This document shows positions 43,101 to 51,076 of a stretch of 64,000 bases of DNA, one piece after another (within the stretch, counting starts at the first letter, position 1; every line of letters begins with the position of its first letter). Position numbers and translations under genes: made by a program. Under the pieces are notes generated by a model. The model made no database searches and had not been told where the DNA came from. It saw nothing but the letters and a program-made list of their open reading frames with translations. The DNA is from Candidatus Proximibacter danicus (GTDB lineage Bacteria > Pseudomonadota > Gammaproteobacteria > Burkholderiales > Rhodocyclaceae), in contig JADJUC010000013.1 in NCBI GenBank assembly GCA_016710885.1, positions 1 through 64,000 of the forward strand, read 5' to 3'.

Positions 43101-45446
43101 CGTCAGTGCAATGGAATAGGTCGACAGTTTCTGCGACCCGGCAGCTGCGCTTAGATCGTTGATGTGCGCGTAGTAGGCCATCAAGGCCGAAGAGTAACTC
43201 CCCTGTCGAGTCGGATCGCTGGGTGTCAATCCGCGAATCTTCGCAAGGTTGTCTGCTGACTTCGCAGTTGGCGCATAATCATTAACCGCCGCCGGCGATG
43301 TCGTTTCACCGATGAAAATGTTCTTCGCACCACTGCCTAACTCAGCGTCCCAAACGGTCGCACCCAACGTCTTAACGTCTACACTGGCGCCGAGATCGCC
43401 GGCAAATGCCGAGAATGGGGAACCCGTCACCGAATCTGAATCGAACGACGGATACACATCGCTGATCAGCATTGAGTACGGTTTGGAGCAGGCAGGGAAG
43501 GCTGGCTGCCCCGATCCCGTACCATATGGGTCGCCCCACGTGGCCAGCGACACCAGTCCCATCCCCTCGTCGACACTCTTGTTCGAACTGAAGGAGGCAG
43601 TTGCCGCCGCTTTTCCGGCAAAGTAGCGAGTGACTTCATACACCATTTCACCCAAAGGATTCCCCCAATCGCGACACTCGTTGTCATTGATCGCACGGTT
43701 GGTAATCCAGCCGCAGGTGCTGTAGCTGCTACCGTTGTAATCCTTGATCCGGAGCGCATCTATCGCTGCCACACCTCCTTTGGCGCAAGTCGTTCCGGTC
43801 AACTGGGTGGCATCGGCCTTTGTGTAACTCCAATCGCAGATCGGTGTTGTATCTTTATAAGATATGCCGGTTGGTGGCGTCGCTCCACGGTAGAAAACGC
43901 CTGTTTTTTTCTCGAACTCGTTAGAGAACGGGAAAATCTCTTTGCGAATCAGCCCACCGTTAAGGTTATTTCCGTAAGAACCTGTCATCAAACCGAACTG
44001 CATTGCCCCCGCATAGTTGTGCAGGATCCCCGTCGGCTTGTAAGAATATTTGTCAACCCCGCCATCGTCATACGCATACTCGGTACAGTTAGACTCCAGA
44101 CCAACCGTTTTATTGCAGACCTCCACACGCACCGTGTAGTTGGTCATCGATGGGGCTGTCCCTGTTGGCAACCAACTCAAAGTGAAACTATCTCCTCCGC
44201 TCCCTTCCTGGTGGCGGAACTTGATGCTGTGAGCCCCTGCCGTTAACGCGATCACTCCGGATGCATGGTCATAGCAGTCGCAATCACCATGCCCTCCATA
44301 CCAACTGGCGCGATTTGTCCCATCTATCCAGACATCGACCGCATCGTCACCATCGACGGCAAATTGGTAGCTGCCTGCCGCCGGGATATTCAAGGTACCG
44401 GTAATGATGGTCATGTAGTCGTCCGACGTGCAAGTCGCACTTCCCGGCACAAACGGGTTTGCGCTGCCATCGATGGTCGAAATGCTCCCGCTCCCACACT
44501 CCTTGGCCGCTATACCATACGTGCTTTCCATACTATCCAAACCAGCCTCAGTGGTCGGATTTCCGGAATTGCCTGTCGTGTTATAGGTTTTGATGGTGAG
44601 GCCTGACAAGCCATTGGTAATGCTGGCAGGGACTACCGCCCATCCTCCACCAGAAACACAGTCCTTTACTCCGGTTCCATCATTGCATTTATCTCCGGCG
44701 GCTGGCCCTTGACTGGATTCAATGGAAACCCATTCCCAAGGCCGATACCGCGTGTTGGATAAAACACGCATCAACGGCTCGGAGGCTGTTGCATTCAACG
44801 AGACATTTCCAAAAAGATGCGTATAGCCAGCCGCAGATGGCATCTGCAACGGCGTATATTCGCGGATGTCGTAACCATTCAGGGCGATTGTCGCGGCATC
44901 GCTGCCGGCGCCCATGTATTCTTTCGCCCAGGCATGCGCATCCTGAGGAATGAATGTCCGCTCAAGCACGGTATAAACGCCGGTGCCTGCTCCGTCCCCG
45001 GGAATGTCGGTGGAACGCTTGCCGCCATATAGCACCTTGCGCAAGGCATCAATCCGGGCGGTAGTCACATAGTTGAGGAAATCGCCGCTCCACTGCCCGG
45101 AACATTTTTTGTTCGCCGTCACACTGACCGGTTTGAACAGTTTATTCGCGGTATCGTAGGTGTAGCACTTCTCGGAGTCGTAGTACCCCTCATAGGTAAT
45201 CGAAGGTTTGTACCCGATATCGATCGAACCATCGCCATCAAGATCGGAATAGTCGTTATATGCCTCGTAATAAAGCCTGTGATCCCGGGCCATAGTTAGC
45301 ATCACAAGCGGCTTTTGACTCGCAGTAAGGTAAATCGGCGCCTGTGCCAAAGCATCTGACGGCGCAGCATTGAGCGCGTGCGAAAACACCATTGCCACCG
45401 CGCCATACAAGAACGCGAGACTCTGAGCGAAGTATCTTGGGGTCAT
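40158..45446 (-). CDS. pilY1: Type IV pilus tip adhesin/assembly factor PilY1
   Basis: This 1762-residue protein has a signal peptide (FLYGAVAMVFSHALNA). The N-terminal region holds a DxDxDG-type loop near residue 66 (DLDGDGSID). An insertion at about residues 345-427 (YMTIITGTLNIPAAGSYQFA, DGDDAVDVWIDG, HSIKFRHQEG) looks like a PA14 carbohydrate-binding domain. From about residue 1090 the conserved PilY1 beta-propeller begins, with VYVGANDGMLHGFKA and YFVDGTPVVGDIC. A calcium site DVDGDGVIDLVYAGD lies near 1458-1472. It promotes pilus extension and adhesion. It is larger than Pseudomonas PilY1 (about 1160), largely because of the insertion. Confidence 0.92.
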   Translation of the reverse strand: MTPRYFAQSLAFLYGAVAMVFSHALNAAPSDALAQAPIYLTASQKPLVMLTMARDHRLYYEAYNDYSDLDGDGSIDIGYKPSITYEGYYDSEKCYTYDTANKLFKPVSVTANKKCSGQWSGDFLNYVTTARIDALRKVLYGGKRSTDIPGDGAGTGVYTVLERTFIPQDAHAWAKEYMGAGSDAATIALNGYDIREYTPLQMPSAAGYTHLFGNVSLNATASEPLMRVLSNTRYRPWEWVSIESSQGPAAGDKCNDGTGVKDCVSGGGWAVVPASITNGLSGLTIKTYNTTGNSGNPTTEAGLDSMESTYGIAAKECGSGSISTIDGSANPFVPGSATCTSDDYMTIITGTLNIPAAGSYQFAVDGDDAVDVWIDGTNRASWYGGHGDCDCYDHASGVIALTAGAHSIKFRHQEGSGGDSFTLSWLPTGTAPSMTNYTVRVEVCNKTVGLESNCTEYAYDDGGVDKYSYKPTGILHNYAGAMQFGLMTGSYGNNLNGGLIRKEIFPFSNEFEKKTGVFYRGATPPTGISYKDTTPICDWSYTKADATQLTGTTCAKGGVAAIDALRIKDYNGSSYSTCGWITNRAINDNECRDWGNPLGEMVYEVTRYFAGKAAATASFSSNKSVDEGMGLVSLATWGDPYGTGSGQPAFPACSKPYSMLISDVYPSFDSDSVTGSPFSAFAGDLGASVDVKTLGATVWDAELGSGAKNIFIGETTSPAAVNDYAPTAKSADNLAKIRGLTPSDPTRQGSYSSALMAYYAHINDLSAAAGSQKLSTYSIALTAPLPEIEIPVAGKTIKLAAFAKSVYGPGSYPISPTTGLQPTNQIVDFYFHAIRNVTGAPSDAAVNGGRPYYLFQINYEDVEQGADHDMDAIAQYEVKVLADDTVQVKVDSLYAAGGIVQHMGYVISGSTTDGAYLVVRDCDTANSPTEAPCKGGGADPASDYDFALDSPNTAAKLPVTSTVVFAPASSASTALQLKDPLWYAAKWGGFSDANGNNSPDDTEWNTTAGGTTPSNYFLVTNPSKLRAELEKAFNKIRDDSGTSAALSTNSFSFQTDTLLFQSRFNSDGWTGELNAYPVTASSIGAPAWQSQIELGSKAANDRVILTYDPEKAVAARGIPFRWASMSNTSTGTAVDGVLEAALNKNAANTLDTKGAERVTYLRGDEDPDMRSRPKLPGTSTPNKLGDIVNSQAQYVGRPNFGYAESGYALFSVAQQNRTPMVYVGANDGMLHGFKATRSDSDSGEEKLAYIPSEMYRKRPNITGPRMSLLTDASYGKAQPHRYFVDGTPVVGDICTNTACTAAGDWKTILVGGYGAGGQGMYALDVTNPLNFSEANAATIVKWEFKDADHDGATGTGNISGDANLGYTFGRPYIVKLCTNRDTGSASAFAPKTCLEQKWFVLFGNGYKSEEADGSAGTGKAVLYVLNAETGYLATSAPITVGAAGNGPNNGLSELAPIDVDGDGVIDLVYAGDLKGNMWRFDFFNESPSNWQVAFGGDPLYTSKDWVTPTPAVQPITTAPDVITHPQGGVLVVFGTGTYLFDNDKSDKQFQAMYGIWDNDAEVSATNHSNLQEQFISTNTIADETTTSIGGGTAVTVSHDYRSVSTNTVDWASKKGWFIRLAVDYPSPTGWLAEGERIVFNPEVRGGNVLKFTSTIPESDICAAGGYGWDYYLDALSGGALPFNPFTDYGATSNFTFSNGTTGTNPAGRKSTIGIVAPGTIITEGQGRGTVFQGGSTGEMDYYKANLGQGTAGRLSWRELMTD

Positions 45447-45467
45447 GGTAAATCCTTTCCCGGCCGA

Positions 45468-46127
45468 TCAATATTGGCGGTAATTGCCTTGCAGAGTGAC
45501 ACGGGTATTGGCACTCTTCCCGAATCCGACAGCAGTGACTCTGTAGAGAAATTTTTGCGACGGGGCTCCTGAGCCAGGCTTGAGGGAGGCCGCCTCAGGA
45601 ACTGTCAGCACCTCGATAATGTAGCGTGGCTGTGCGGCTACATCCGGAATCGTTTTCAAGCTGTCCGTGTAGTTATAAGGTCTTGTTCGCGGGCTGGCGG
45701 AGGTTCCATCCACCCAGCCGGCATCACGCTTGCTGGTTTGCGGGTGTTTCATCAGATCTTTCCAGATCGGCCAGCAGTCGAAATCAGTGTTTGTACTATT
45801 TGTTTCCGTGCAGAGATTGGGCAGACACAATCCTGGCCCCCGACCACCCGGCGTCGATGAAGTACTGCACCCATAAACAAAACCCGTCTGACCGACGATA
45901 TTGATCCCGTCGCGAACTTCACGTTCCGCAGCCCGCAATGCAGATTCAGCCGCCTGGAACGCGATGTTCCAATCGCGGGAGTAGCCGGCCATGCGCTCTT
46001 CAAGAATGCTGGTACGCATCATTGAAATTACCAACAGCGTCAAAACCACCAAAAACATTACGGCAGTCACCAGCACAACGCCGCCTTCTCGCCGCCTGAA
46101 CGGTCTTGCCACGGACAGGTTCTTCAT
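45468..46127 (-). CDS. pilX: Minor pilin PilX
   Basis: This 219-residue protein has a PilX-type N-terminus (RREGGVVLVTAVMFLVVLTL) with the less conserved prepilin site of PilX proteins, a long N-terminal helix, and a globular part with cysteines (VYGCSTSSTPGGRGPGLCLP). It forms part of the pilus priming complex with PilV, PilW, FimU/FimT and PilY1. Its start overlaps pilW by four bases and its stop is 22 bases from pilY1. Confidence 0.88.
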   Translation of the reverse strand: MKNLSVARPFRRREGGVVLVTAVMFLVVLTLLVISMMRTSILEERMAGYSRDWNIAFQAAESALRAAEREVRDGINIVGQTGFVYGCSTSSTPGGRGPGLCLPNLCTETNSTNTDFDCWPIWKDLMKHPQTSKRDAGWVDGTSASPRTRPYNYTDSLKTIPDVAAQPRYIIEVLTVPEAASLKPGSGAPSQKFLYRVTAVGFGKSANTRVTLQGNYRQY

Positions 46128-47191
46128 GGCGTCCGGTTCCTCACCGTTACTGTTTCAGAAAACACCTTGCGAAGGTAACCATCAGTAAAAGTTGTCGCTG
46201 CTGGCACCGCAGCAAGCCCACGGTCGAACACAATGGTCTGGCTCCCCGTTGTCTGCTTTGCTTTTTGCGAACGCAGAAGCAGGGAAACCCTGACGGCTAC
46301 GACTTTTGACCAATCAGCACTGGAAATCTCGCTCGCGTGTTTGAACACGTCGCCCGATCGATCGGTATTTGTGTCAAGCCCATAGCTGATAAGCATGCTT
46401 TCCACGCCTTCGATGAGTTCCTCCGGGGCGGTACCGGTAGTACCTGCGCCGTTATCAGGACTAAGCGAAGCGCGCCAGAGAGAATTGCCGTTACCACTGG
46501 AAGCTGGCGCGATGTAGTAGCCATTGGCGAAGACCCGCATGACAGAAGCACCAGGCTTGAACTTATACTCCTTTTTGCCAGGGCAACTCACCCCCAGTTC
46601 TTGCTCGCAGTTACCAGGGACACCCGTACCCTTGTTATGGACTATATTTGTTTTAGTTCCCGTGGTCTTGGGCCCCGTCATCTGAAAAATCGCCGCATGC
46701 GCACAATCCGTAACCAGCAAAATCGCTCCGGCCGGAATCGTGTGCTCTGATGTACCAATCTGTGCTGCGCTTGCATTATGGGCTTGCACGACCAGCTCAT
46801 CCGATGCGTCAACGCCTTTTATCACTACGGCATCAATACCTGCGATTACTCCCGTCATTCCGGATGGGTAACCCGATTCAAACCCTTCAACTGGTTTGGA
46901 AAAGTCAAACATTGCGTTGCCTCCACCATTGATGGTGTTGGCGAAATCGGTAATCGTTCCACAACCGTTATAACCCGCCATCCGGATATCCCGAGCCATC
47001 ATATCGATAGCGAAACGGCCAGATTCCTGAATACGTGCCAAATCCTCCTGATAGCGGAACGTACCGCGCATGTTGATATAGAACGCGGCAATAACACCCG
47101 TCATGAGGATGCCAATCGCCATCGCGACAATCAACTCCGACAGGAGAAACCTCGCTGCGGGAAGGAAATTTTTGAGATTTTTCTCTGTCAT
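46124..47191 (-). CDS. pilW: Minor pilin PilW
   Basis: This 355-residue protein is a PilW: LIVAMAIGILMTGVIAAFY is the hydrophobic helix, followed by SGRFAIDMMARDIRMAGYNG, the strongest family signature. The prepilin site in the given frame (AARFLLSEL) lacks the required Gly. Two opposite single-base indels in 47140-47165 would restore QRGFSLSEL, so the N-terminal ~7 residues are probably misread. It overlaps pilV by four bases. Confidence 0.9.
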   Translation of the reverse strand: MTEKNLKNFLPAARFLLSELIVAMAIGILMTGVIAAFYINMRGTFRYQEDLARIQESGRFAIDMMARDIRMAGYNGCGTITDFANTINGGGNAMFDFSKPVEGFESGYPSGMTGVIAGIDAVVIKGVDASDELVVQAHNASAAQIGTSEHTIPAGAILLVTDCAHAAIFQMTGPKTTGTKTNIVHNKGTGVPGNCEQELGVSCPGKKEYKFKPGASVMRVFANGYYIAPASSGNGNSLWRASLSPDNGAGTTGTAPEELIEGVESMLISYGLDTNTDRSGDVFKHASEISSADWSKVVAVRVSLLLRSQKAKQTTGSQTIVFDRGLAAVPAATTFTDGYLRKVFSETVTVRNRTP

Positions 47192-47736
47192 GGCTCGAAT
47201 CTCAACATAAAAGTTCGATTGGTTGCGCCACTTTTTGTTTCATCCCAGGAAACGAATATCGTGAACCAGTTCGCCCCCGCCACGCTGGATTTGCACACCG
47301 CACCTGCGCCCAAAGGAAGCACATTGTAGTTAGCGGCATGCCAAGAACAGGCGTCATAACTCATTGCATTAGCCACCGAACAACTCGACGACGCGCAGAA
47401 GGAACTGCAAGTTGGTGCAGAGCTTGGGGCGCCAACGGTTGCCGTACCAGAACTGGCTGCAGCATTCAGGGTTGAACAGGATGTGGTACCGGAAACCGCG
47501 TCGTAATTTCCAGCCTGCACGCCTGCCATATTCGTACGCATGCGATCCGCCATATCGTAAGCCTGTTCGATCGCAATCGACCTAAGAACCGAATCGGTGC
47601 TTGTTTGCAGCCCGCGCAACATTAAGCCGATCAATCCGAGAAGGCCAACGCTAACAATCACAAGGGTCACCAACACCTCGATAAGCGTGAACCCGCCAAC
47701 TTTACGGACGGAAGAAAAACCACCCTCAGCTATCAT
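47188..47736 (-). CDS. pilV: Minor pilin PilV
   Basis: This 182-residue protein has the prepilin site KVGGFTLIEVLVTLVIVSVG, then LLGLIGLMLRGLQTSTDSVL and AYDMADRMRTNMAGV, typical of PilV. It has several cysteines in the C-terminal half, likely forming disulfides. A GTG/ATG choice at 47745 or 47736 changes only three residues. It is the second gene of the operon, overlapping fimT by four bases. Confidence 0.9.
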   Translation of the reverse strand: MIAEGGFSSVRKVGGFTLIEVLVTLVIVSVGLLGLIGLMLRGLQTSTDSVLRSIAIEQAYDMADRMRTNMAGVQAGNYDAVSGTTSCSTLNAAASSGTATVGAPSSAPTCSSFCASSSCSVANAMSYDACSWHAANYNVLPLGAGAVCKSSVAGANWFTIFVSWDETKSGATNRTFMLRFEP

Positions 47737-48282
47737 GGTGTACACAGCACCACCCCTGTCGCTGCTGGAGAATTAAGAGAGGTTCTACCCGTAGTAGACA
47801 ACATAACCTGACGCTTATATTGAGAGGTGGAGGCCTCTTTGATCTCGAAGCACCCAGAAGAACTTGCTGCGCCATTCGGCCGGAAGGTAATCGAATTCAA
47901 AGTACTGAACTTGATGGCCGTGATCGCAACATCTTTATCCGCCGGAGGGGGTGACCCGAAGAATTTCATCAGCGTCCACTGCGCCATCGCCATCGATATC
48001 CACGTACACAATACGCCCCCCTTCCCATCCAGAGCCCGTTGCGCAGGAAGTGCCACTAGTGCTTCGACAGATTGTGGCACGCAAGCCTCGGCGCCCCGCT
48101 TCTGCACGCGTAAACGCCAAATCTGTCATCAAATCGTTTGCTTCTCCTGCAAGACGACTAATCACAATAAAATCTCGGAAAGACGGGATCGCTATACCCG
48201 CCAAAATAGCGATGATGGCAATCACCACCATCAATTCCGGTAGAGTAAATCCCGAACTAGCTAATTTTTTTCTCAAGGGCAT
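47733..48282 (-). CDS. fimT: FimT/GspH-type minor pilin, frameshifted
   Basis: The N-terminus reads SSGFTLPELMVVIAIIAILA with the prepilin cleavage site, followed by ANDLMTDLAFTRAEAGRRGL, a FimT/FimU signature, and CRSTSGTSC. The frame ends early at 47935. Removing one base from the five-base run at 47947-47951 joins it to PADKDVAITAIKFSTLNSIT and FRPNGAASSSGCFEI, restoring a normal GspH-like protein of about 182 residues. The start ATG is 48282. It is the first gene of the fimT-pilVWX-pilY1-pilE operon. Confidence 0.85.
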
Positions 48283-48431
48283 CACCCCATCCTTTCTTCT
48301 TGCCGAATTCTAGTCGCCATAAACAGATTGGCTTTGCCTATACGACAAAAGGACAAAAAGAACCGATAGCCGGCGCTCTGATGCCAACATTTACGATCTT
48401 TGATGTCGAGCCCTGATTCATAATCCCTCCA

Positions 48432-49109
48432 ATGAAATGCCAGCGAACCGTGCCGCTTTGTTTATCCTTGGTTGCATCCTTGCTGATGCACGTAGCAGGC
48501 ATTTCTTTCTTTGACGCTGGCATGCCGGAATTTTCACAAAGCAGTGTAGCTGCCAGCTCCGCATTGCAGGCAACATTTCGTTACAGGGATATCGCGGGGG
48601 GACTAGCCCACAGCACTGAATTGCAAACGCAGAAATCTGAACAGGAAAATCTGCCCGATACCATTACTAAGACAAACAAACAGGAAGAAAGACGAGAATC
48701 CATTTCAGCCCCTATTGATTCATATTTCCCGATCAGCCAACTGACCCAGCCCCCTCGGCCGTTACATGAGGTAAGCACCACGCCTACCGAAATCAATGTA
48801 CGCAATCTTGCTGGCAGCGCAGAAATAATGCTCCTGATTTCATCCTCGGGGACAATAGACTTCGTACTCGTCGTTGAATCCACCTTGCCACACGAATTAT
48901 TGGAATATGCCGTAGCCCAATTCAAAACAGCGAAATTCTCTCCCGGCTATGTCAACAGCCACGCAGTAAGAAGCCGCGTGCGGATAGAATTAACGCCGCC
49001 ACAGAACGATACAACGGAGACCGGACACCCTTGGTCGGCAAAAACAGGAGGAAAGAAGCCCCCTAAATTGAGACTGAATCGCCCCGGCTCAAAAGCGCTG
49101 GCCGGCTGA
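48432..49109 (+). CDS. TonB C-terminal-like envelope protein
   Basis: This 225-residue protein has an N-terminal hydrophobic segment (LCLSLVASLLMHVAGISFF), a variable linker, and a C-terminal domain at about residues 130-195 (AEIMLLISSSGTIDFVLVVE, then LLEYAVAQFKTAKFSPGYVN), which fits the TonB-C fold. There is no Pro-rich spacer or exbBD neighbour, so it is probably not the main TonB. It is transcribed divergently from the pilin operon; a link to pilus or envelope function is only suggested by position. Confidence 0.6.
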   Translation: MKCQRTVPLCLSLVASLLMHVAGISFFDAGMPEFSQSSVAASSALQATFRYRDIAGGLAHSTELQTQKSEQENLPDTITKTNKQEERRESISAPIDSYFPISQLTQPPRPLHEVSTTPTEINVRNLAGSAEIMLLISSSGTIDFVLVVESTLPHELLEYAVAQFKTAKFSPGYVNSHAVRSRVRIELTPPQNDTTETGHPWSAKTGGKKPPKLRLNRPGSKALAG

Positions 49110-49129
49110 GGCTCATAAAACCCGCTCTC

Positions 49130-50052
49130 TCAATTTTGCAGTTCGAGTGGCAACGGAAAAGAAACATTCTCGCGCATTCCGTCATCCTGGCGTAGCGTTG
49201 CGACTCCAAGCGAACGCAGCCGTTCGATCACTTGATCCACCAGCACTTCGGGCGCAGAGGCCCCCGCTGTTACGCCAACTCGCTGCTTACCAAGCAGCCA
49301 GGCCGGGTCGATTTCCGAGGCGTTGTCTACCATCCGGGCATCCACCCCTCGCGCAACGGCAACTTCACGCAGGCGGTTGGAATTCGAACTGTTCTGGCTG
49401 CCAACGACGATGATGAAATCGCAGCGCGCCGCCAGTTCCTTTGCCGCCTCCTGCCGGTTCTGGGTGGCATAGCAGATATCATCTTTCTTCGGTCCCTGAA
49501 TGAGCGGAAAGCGCTCTTGCAGGGAACGAAACAATCCCTGCGGCATCATCGACGGAGAGTGTCGTCTGGGTTGCATACGACAGCTTTTTCGTTTCTCACT
49601 CGCAACTGCGCCACGTCTTCAGCCGTTTCGACCAGATACATGCCAGCAGAGGACTGGCCTAGCGTTCCTTCAACCTCCGGATGTCCCCGATGGCCAATCA
49701 TCACAATCTCACGACCATCCTGATGCAGCTTAGTGACTTCGTTATGCACTTTCGTTACCAACGGACAGGTCGCGTCAAACACCTTTAAGCCACGTTTTTC
49801 AGCCTCGTCGCGCACCGATTTTGAAACGCCGTGTGCACTAAAAATCACTGTGGAGCCAGCCGGGACGTCAGCCAGCTCCTCAATAAAAACAGCCCCCTTC
49901 GCCCGCAAATCATCACAAACGAACTTGTTGTGCACCACTTCATGGCGAACGTAAATCGGCGCACCGAATTTCTCCAGCGCACGCTCGACGATGGCGATGG
50001 CGCGTTCTACGCCGGCGCAGAAGCCGCGGGGGTTGGCGAGGATAACTTCCAT
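49130..50052 (-). CDS. ispH: 4-hydroxy-3-methylbut-2-enyl diphosphate reductase, frameshifted
   Basis: The enzyme makes IPP/DMAPP in the last MEP-pathway step using a [4Fe-4S] cluster. The N-terminal part has ANPRGFCAGVERAI (first cluster Cys), YVRHEVVHNKFV, FSAHGVSKSV and VFDATCPLVTKVH (second Cys). The C-terminal part has DDICYATQNRQEA and the SQNSSNSNRLREVA motif, but in a third frame. Two indels between about 49535 and 49590 break QTTLSVDDA...LQERFPLI. The enzyme is essential without the mevalonate pathway, so sequencing errors are the best explanation. Confidence 0.88.
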
Positions 50053-50060
50053 TTGTATTC

Positions 50061-50519
50061 CTAAAGGATGCCGATGATCTTGACTTCGAAGCGGACAGGC
50101 TGGCCGGCGAGCGGATGGTTGAAATCAAACACTGCCACCGTGTCGGTCAGCTCACGCAACAAACCGGCAACGCCGCCGGAGGCTCCGGGCACGGCACCGT
50201 CCGGAGCAGCGAATTCGATCAGCGAATTGACTTTGAGTTCCATTTCCGATGGCAGCGCACTACGAGCGATACGTTCCACGAGCCGCGGGTTGTGCTGGCC
50301 GAAGGCATCATCGGCCTCAAGCTGAAAGACATGATGCTCGCCAGCGCCAAGCCCCAGAAGACAGGCCTCCAACGATGCAGCAAGCTGTCCACCGCCCATC
50401 TGCAAGGTCGCCGGCGACATGTCGAAGGTGCTGACATGCTCTGTACCGTCGAGGCCAGACAGGCGGTAATGCAGGGTCAGAAAGCTGTCCGGCTGGACGG
50501 TGATTGCAGTTTCAGTCAT
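50061..50519 (-). CDS. fkpB: FKBP-type peptidyl-prolyl isomerase (SlpA/FkpB)
   Basis: This 152-residue protein reads MTETAITVQPDSFLTLHYRL, then STFDMSPATLQMGGGQLAAS and LEACLLGLGAGEHHVFQL, with the IF-domain insertion DAFGQHNPRLVERI and AVFDFNHPLAGQPVRFEVKI at the end, the SlpA/SlyD-like pattern. It is a ribosome- or substrate-binding proline isomerase/chaperone. As given, it is joined in one frame to lspA, which is judged an artefact; the ATG 50519 overlaps the restored lspA stop (ATGA). Confidence 0.88.
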   Translation of the reverse strand: MTETAITVQPDSFLTLHYRLSGLDGTEHVSTFDMSPATLQMGGGQLAASLEACLLGLGAGEHHVFQLEADDAFGQHNPRLVERIARSALPSEMELKVNSLIEFAAPDGAVPGASGGVAGLLRELTDTVAVFDFNHPLAGQPVRFEVKIIGIL

Positions 50520-51035
50520 GCTTGTCCCTTTTCCCGGTGGAGCACCAGCAACAAATTGGTCCAGCACCATCAACACCGCGCCCACGGTAATCGCCGAATC
50601 GGCAACGTTGAAGGCCGGCCAGTAGTAGCCGGCGGCATGCCACTGCACGAAATCGACGACAGCACCAAAGCGGATGCGGTCGATGACGTTGCCCAGCGCG
50701 CCGCCCATGATCAATGCCAACGCCAACGACAACAGCTTCTGTGCTGGATGCTGGCGCAGCATGAAGGCGATCCAGCCGGACACCCCAAGCGCCAGCACGG
50801 TGAAGAACCAGCGCTGCCAGCCATCCTCACTCGCAAGAAAGCTGAACGCGGCGCCACGATTAAAGGTCAGCACCCAGTTCCAGAACGGGGTGACGTAGAT
50901 CGTTTCGCCAAGCTGAATAGATGTTAGCGCAACCAGCTTCGTGACCTGGTCGAGCACGATTATGACGGCTGCCAGTACGTACCATCTCGTTGGAGAGATC
51001 CTGCTACGCCAATCAGCGGCGCCGTCACGCTGCAC
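50517..51035 (-). CDS. lspA: Lipoprotein signal peptidase, end frameshifted
   Basis: LspA is an aspartic membrane protease that cleaves prolipoprotein signal peptides. It shows four helices, LDQVTKLVAL, the FNRGAAFSFL segment, NVIDRIRFGAVVDFV with the first Asp and FNVADSAITVGAVLMV with the second. The frame runs into fkpB, but dropping one base of the AAA run at 50553-50555 gives DQLLLVLHREKGQA and a stop overlapping the fkpB ATG. The start is probably GTG 51035. Order ileS-lspA-fkpB-ispH is the classic one. Confidence 0.88.
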
Positions 51036-51076
51036 TGCTTGGGGATTTGCACCTCTCGGGAGAGGGGCTCAAGTCA

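Noticed and set aside
50061..51035. Novel LspA-FKBP fusion protein
   Set aside because: One base removed from a homopolymer restores two separate genes with the usual ATGA overlap.
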